NCBI GenBank assembly: GCA_002842195.1
Contig: PHCL01000018.1
Span: forward strand, 1 to 10,482
Source: Betaproteobacteria bacterium HGW-Betaproteobacteria-20
Lineage (GTDB): Bacteria; Pseudomonadota; Gammaproteobacteria; Burkholderiales; Methylophilaceae
DNA: 10,482 bases
Direction of reading: 5' to 3'
Below are positions 8,180-10,482 of this stretch, one piece after another. Position numbers and translations under genes: made by a program. How positions within the stretch are numbered: the stretch's first letter is position 1; every line of letters starts with the position of its first letter. The notes beneath the pieces were generated by a model that was not told where the DNA came from, made no database searches, and was given only the letters and a program-made list of their open reading frames with translations.

Positions 8180-10482
8180 ATGAGTTTTGATACCATCAAA
8201 AAAAATATCCTCAGCCTAGTCAATCCTTTACAGATACCGTTAGCGCTTACCTGCCTCGTGCTGATTGGCGGGTTCAGTACAACCTATATGCTTTGGCGTA
8301 AAACACAGCAACAAGAAGCTGAGCATCTGCATAAAGCATTAGAGTTCTCATCAACGCAGATCACCAACAATATTATCAACCGCGTTAATAACTACATGGT
8401 TGTCATGCGTGGCATTCAAGGATTTATGCACGGATCTGAACAGGTGACCAAAGATGAATTCAGGACTTATATTCAAGGTTTGCAATTACAACAAAAACTC
8501 CCCGGCGTGCAAGGAGTTGGCTTAGTAAAAATAGTGTTGCATTCTGAAAAAGACAAGCACATTACTGAAATGCGTCATCAGGGCACTGATGACTATAAAA
8601 TAGTCCCTGAGGGGCAGCGCGAACGCTATGCCCCAATCATAATGATGGAGCCCTTAACTAAGGACAATGCTAAAGTAATAGGTCTGGATACTCTGACTAT
8701 ACCAGCGGCCACAAGCGCCATGGAGCAAGCGCTAGTCATAAATGATGTCACCATCACATCTAAAACCACGTTAATTCAAGATGCTGGGAAAAATAATGCC
8801 TTTGGCTTTGTAATGTACCTGCCTATATACAAAAATTTGACCACTCTCGATACGTTACATGATCGGCAAGTTGCGCTTTCAGGTTGGGTAGATGTTCCTT
8901 TTCGTATCAATGATCTCATCAAAGGTTTGCAAAATCCAGATATTGACCTTGAAATTCATGATGGTAATCCGCAGTTAGCGCATATGCTCATGTACCATTC
9001 TGATACCAAGTCGCATAAAGAAAGGCTATTCGAAGGTAGACAACAAATCAGCAGTGTTATTGAGATTGGCGGTCGCCAGTGGACACTTCTTATGAGTGCC
9101 ACCCCTGCGTTCGAAGCACACACCATATCTGGCCATCAAACAAGCTTGGTTGGATTAACGGGTATTGCCCTCACGCTATTACTAAGCTTGTTGACCTGGT
9201 TATTATCAAAAGGTAAAGAACGAATTGTCCAAGACTCAGAGGCGCGCTACAAATTACTATTCACCGCCAATCCTGTGCCAATGTGGGTATATGACATCAG
9301 CACGCTTGCGTTTATTGCAGTGAACAACGCTGCAATCAAGCAATATGGCTACACCAATGAAGAATTCATTGGTATGAAAATTAGTGATATCAGGCCAAAA
9401 GAAGACCTGCCGCATTTGCAAGAAAACATCAAAAAAATCGCCTCCCAAACCAACCTATACAATCAAGCTGGCGTCTGGCAACACCGCAAAAAAGATGGCA
9501 GCCTGATTTGGGTAGACATTACAGGCCACACCCTAACCTTTGAAGGACGCGCTGCAGAAATAATACTGGCACAAGATGTAACAGCGCGTATTGAGGCCGA
9601 GCAACAACTGCAAATTAGCGCCAAAGTATTTGAATTTAGCCACGAAGGCCTCATCATCACCGATGCTAACACCATTATCCTGTCTGCAAATCGTGCCTAT
9701 ACTAAAATTTCTGGATACTCACTCAAGGAACTTATCGGCAAGACGCCTACCTTGAGCAAATCAAAATTTCAAGACGAAGAGTTTTACAAAGCGATGTGGG
9801 CAAGCCTGAGCCATGGAAATCACTGGCAGGGTGAAATCTGGAATCAACGTAAGAATGGTGAAGTATATCCCGTATGGCTCAGTATAACTGCCGTGACTAA
9901 TGAAGCTGGGAAAGTAAGCAATTACATTGCTTCATTTTCTGACATATCAGAATCTAAAAAAGCCGAAGAAACTATTCATAACCTCGCTTTTTACGATGCA
10001 TTAACAGGGCTTTCCAACCGCCAACTGCTCCGAGAACGTTTGAAACAAATAATGTCTCCAGACTTAAATCAACAACACCAAGGCGCTATTCTTCACATTG
10101 ATTTGGATGATTTTAAATCGCTTAACGACACCAAAGGCCATGATGTTGGCGACCAACTTCTAATCGAGGTCGCAAAGCGCATCCGTAGTTGCACCTACCC
10201 TGATGACATCGTTGCACGTCTGGGTAGTGATGAATTCATCGTGATGCTCGACTTCTTAAACATGGAACGAGAGCAAGCCATCAAAGAAGTTGAAAAAATT
10301 ACCGAAAGAATTCAAAACGCTATCAAACAACCTTTTGATTTGTGTGGCAATGAATACCATTGCACTTCTTGCATAGGCATTAATTTTTTCTATAATGACC
10401 AAACCTCAATTGAAGAAATTCTGCGAAAAGCCGATGCGGCAATGTCTCAAGCTAAAAAATCAGGTCGAAATAAAATTCACTT
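8180..10482 (+). CDS. Membrane CHASE/PAS/PAS/GGDEF sensor protein (3' partial)
   Basis: The frame is open from ATG 8180 to the window end (767 codons plus two bases); the 3' end is missing. An in-frame TGA at 8120 bounds the start, and TTG 8162 is the alternative. TM helices at about 17-40 and 321-344 enclose a periplasmic CHASE domain (about 75-250), with LPGVQGVGLV, a YAPIIMMEP segment, IGLDT and FGFVMYLPIY matching the family pattern. Two PAS domains follow (about 353-473 and 477-590), the second with GEIW and RKNGEVYP. The GGDEF domain begins near 592. It has DALTGLSNRQ in place of the usual TGLPNRR, an intact DLDDFK-LNDT-GH-VGD, and GSDEF (682-686) in place of GGDEF. The I-site arginine position is Tyr673 (YPDD). 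Cyclase activity is therefore doubtful. An EAL domain may follow beyond the window, as the last residues (AKKSGRNKIHF) match the usual GGDEF-EAL junction. No good Shine-Dalgarno is visible. CHASE ligands are small molecules, unidentified here. Confidence 0.93.
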   Translation, partial: MSFDTIKKNILSLVNPLQIPLALTCLVLIGGFSTTYMLWRKTQQQEAEHLHKALEFSSTQITNNIINRVNNYMVVMRGIQGFMHGSEQVTKDEFRTYIQGLQLQQKLPGVQGVGLVKIVLHSEKDKHITEMRHQGTDDYKIVPEGQRERYAPIIMMEPLTKDNAKVIGLDTLTIPAATSAMEQALVINDVTITSKTTLIQDAGKNNAFGFVMYLPIYKNLTTLDTLHDRQVALSGWVDVPFRINDLIKGLQNPDIDLEIHDGNPQLAHMLMYHSDTKSHKERLFEGRQQISSVIEIGGRQWTLLMSATPAFEAHTISGHQTSLVGLTGIALTLLLSLLTWLLSKGKERIVQDSEARYKLLFTANPVPMWVYDISTLAFIAVNNAAIKQYGYTNEEFIGMKISDIRPKEDLPHLQENIKKIASQTNLYNQAGVWQHRKKDGSLIWVDITGHTLTFEGRAAEIILAQDVTARIEAEQQLQISAKVFEFSHEGLIITDANTIILSANRAYTKISGYSLKELIGKTPTLSKSKFQDEEFYKAMWASLSHGNHWQGEIWNQRKNGEVYPVWLSITAVTNEAGKVSNYIASFSDISESKKAEETIHNLAFYDALTGLSNRQLLRERLKQIMSPDLNQQHQGAILHIDLDDFKSLNDTKGHDVGDQLLIEVAKRIRSCTYPDDIVARLGSDEFIVMLDFLNMEREQAIKEVEKITERIQNAIKQPFDLCGNEYHCTSCIGINFFYNDQTSIEEILRKADAAMSQAKKSGRNKIH

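Overview
The window looks like a chromosomal stretch of a Gram-negative proteobacterium. Coding density is high, all genes lie on the + strand, and base composition is moderate to AT-leaning with many TTA/AAA codons. A Uup-type ABC-F ATPase with the proteobacterial C-terminal coiled coil and a dispersed extragenic palindrome (TTCGGGCTGAGCTTG core) fit a beta- or gammaproteobacterium. A freshwater betaproteobacterium (Nitrosomonadales/Methylophilaceae-like) is my guess, made from memory of similar repeats and not demonstrated.

Layout: (1) 2-2212 is the 3' part of a membrane-bound dCACHE-like/TM/HAMP/PAS/GGDEF/EAL protein whose 5' end lies outside the window. (2) 2213-2506 is intergenic and holds two nested inverted repeats, a candidate promoter, a small leader hairpin and a strong ribosome binding site. 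(3) 2507-5911 is a complete 1134-residue protein with six transmembrane helices, four PAS domains, GGDEF and EAL, starting at TTG. (4) 5912-6064 is a short intergenic stretch with a consensus -10 box. (5) 6065-7999 is uup. (6) 8000-8179 is AT-rich intergenic DNA ending in a long, nearly perfect inverted repeat directly before the next start codon. (7) 8180-10482 is the 5' part of a TM/CHASE/TM/PAS/PAS/GGDEF protein that runs off the window.

The common theme is cyclic di-GMP turnover. Three large sensor proteins with different input modules (periplasmic dCACHE-like, six-helix membrane domain, periplasmic CHASE) feed the same kind of output (GGDEF with EAL). The first two share closely similar PAS-GGDEF-EAL modules and look like paralogues. 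The three differ at key output motifs. Gene 1 has three extra residues between the inhibitory RxxD site and GGDEF. Gene 2 has GGDEY with a correctly placed RxxD, and EGL in place of EAL. Gene 4 has GSDEF and lacks the RxxD arginine. uup, a housekeeping ABC-F gene, sits between them without an obvious functional link. No mobile element, CRISPR array, tRNA or rRNA is seen. I do not see an entirely new type of system; the most notable signals are the motif variations and the two palindromic intergenic regions.
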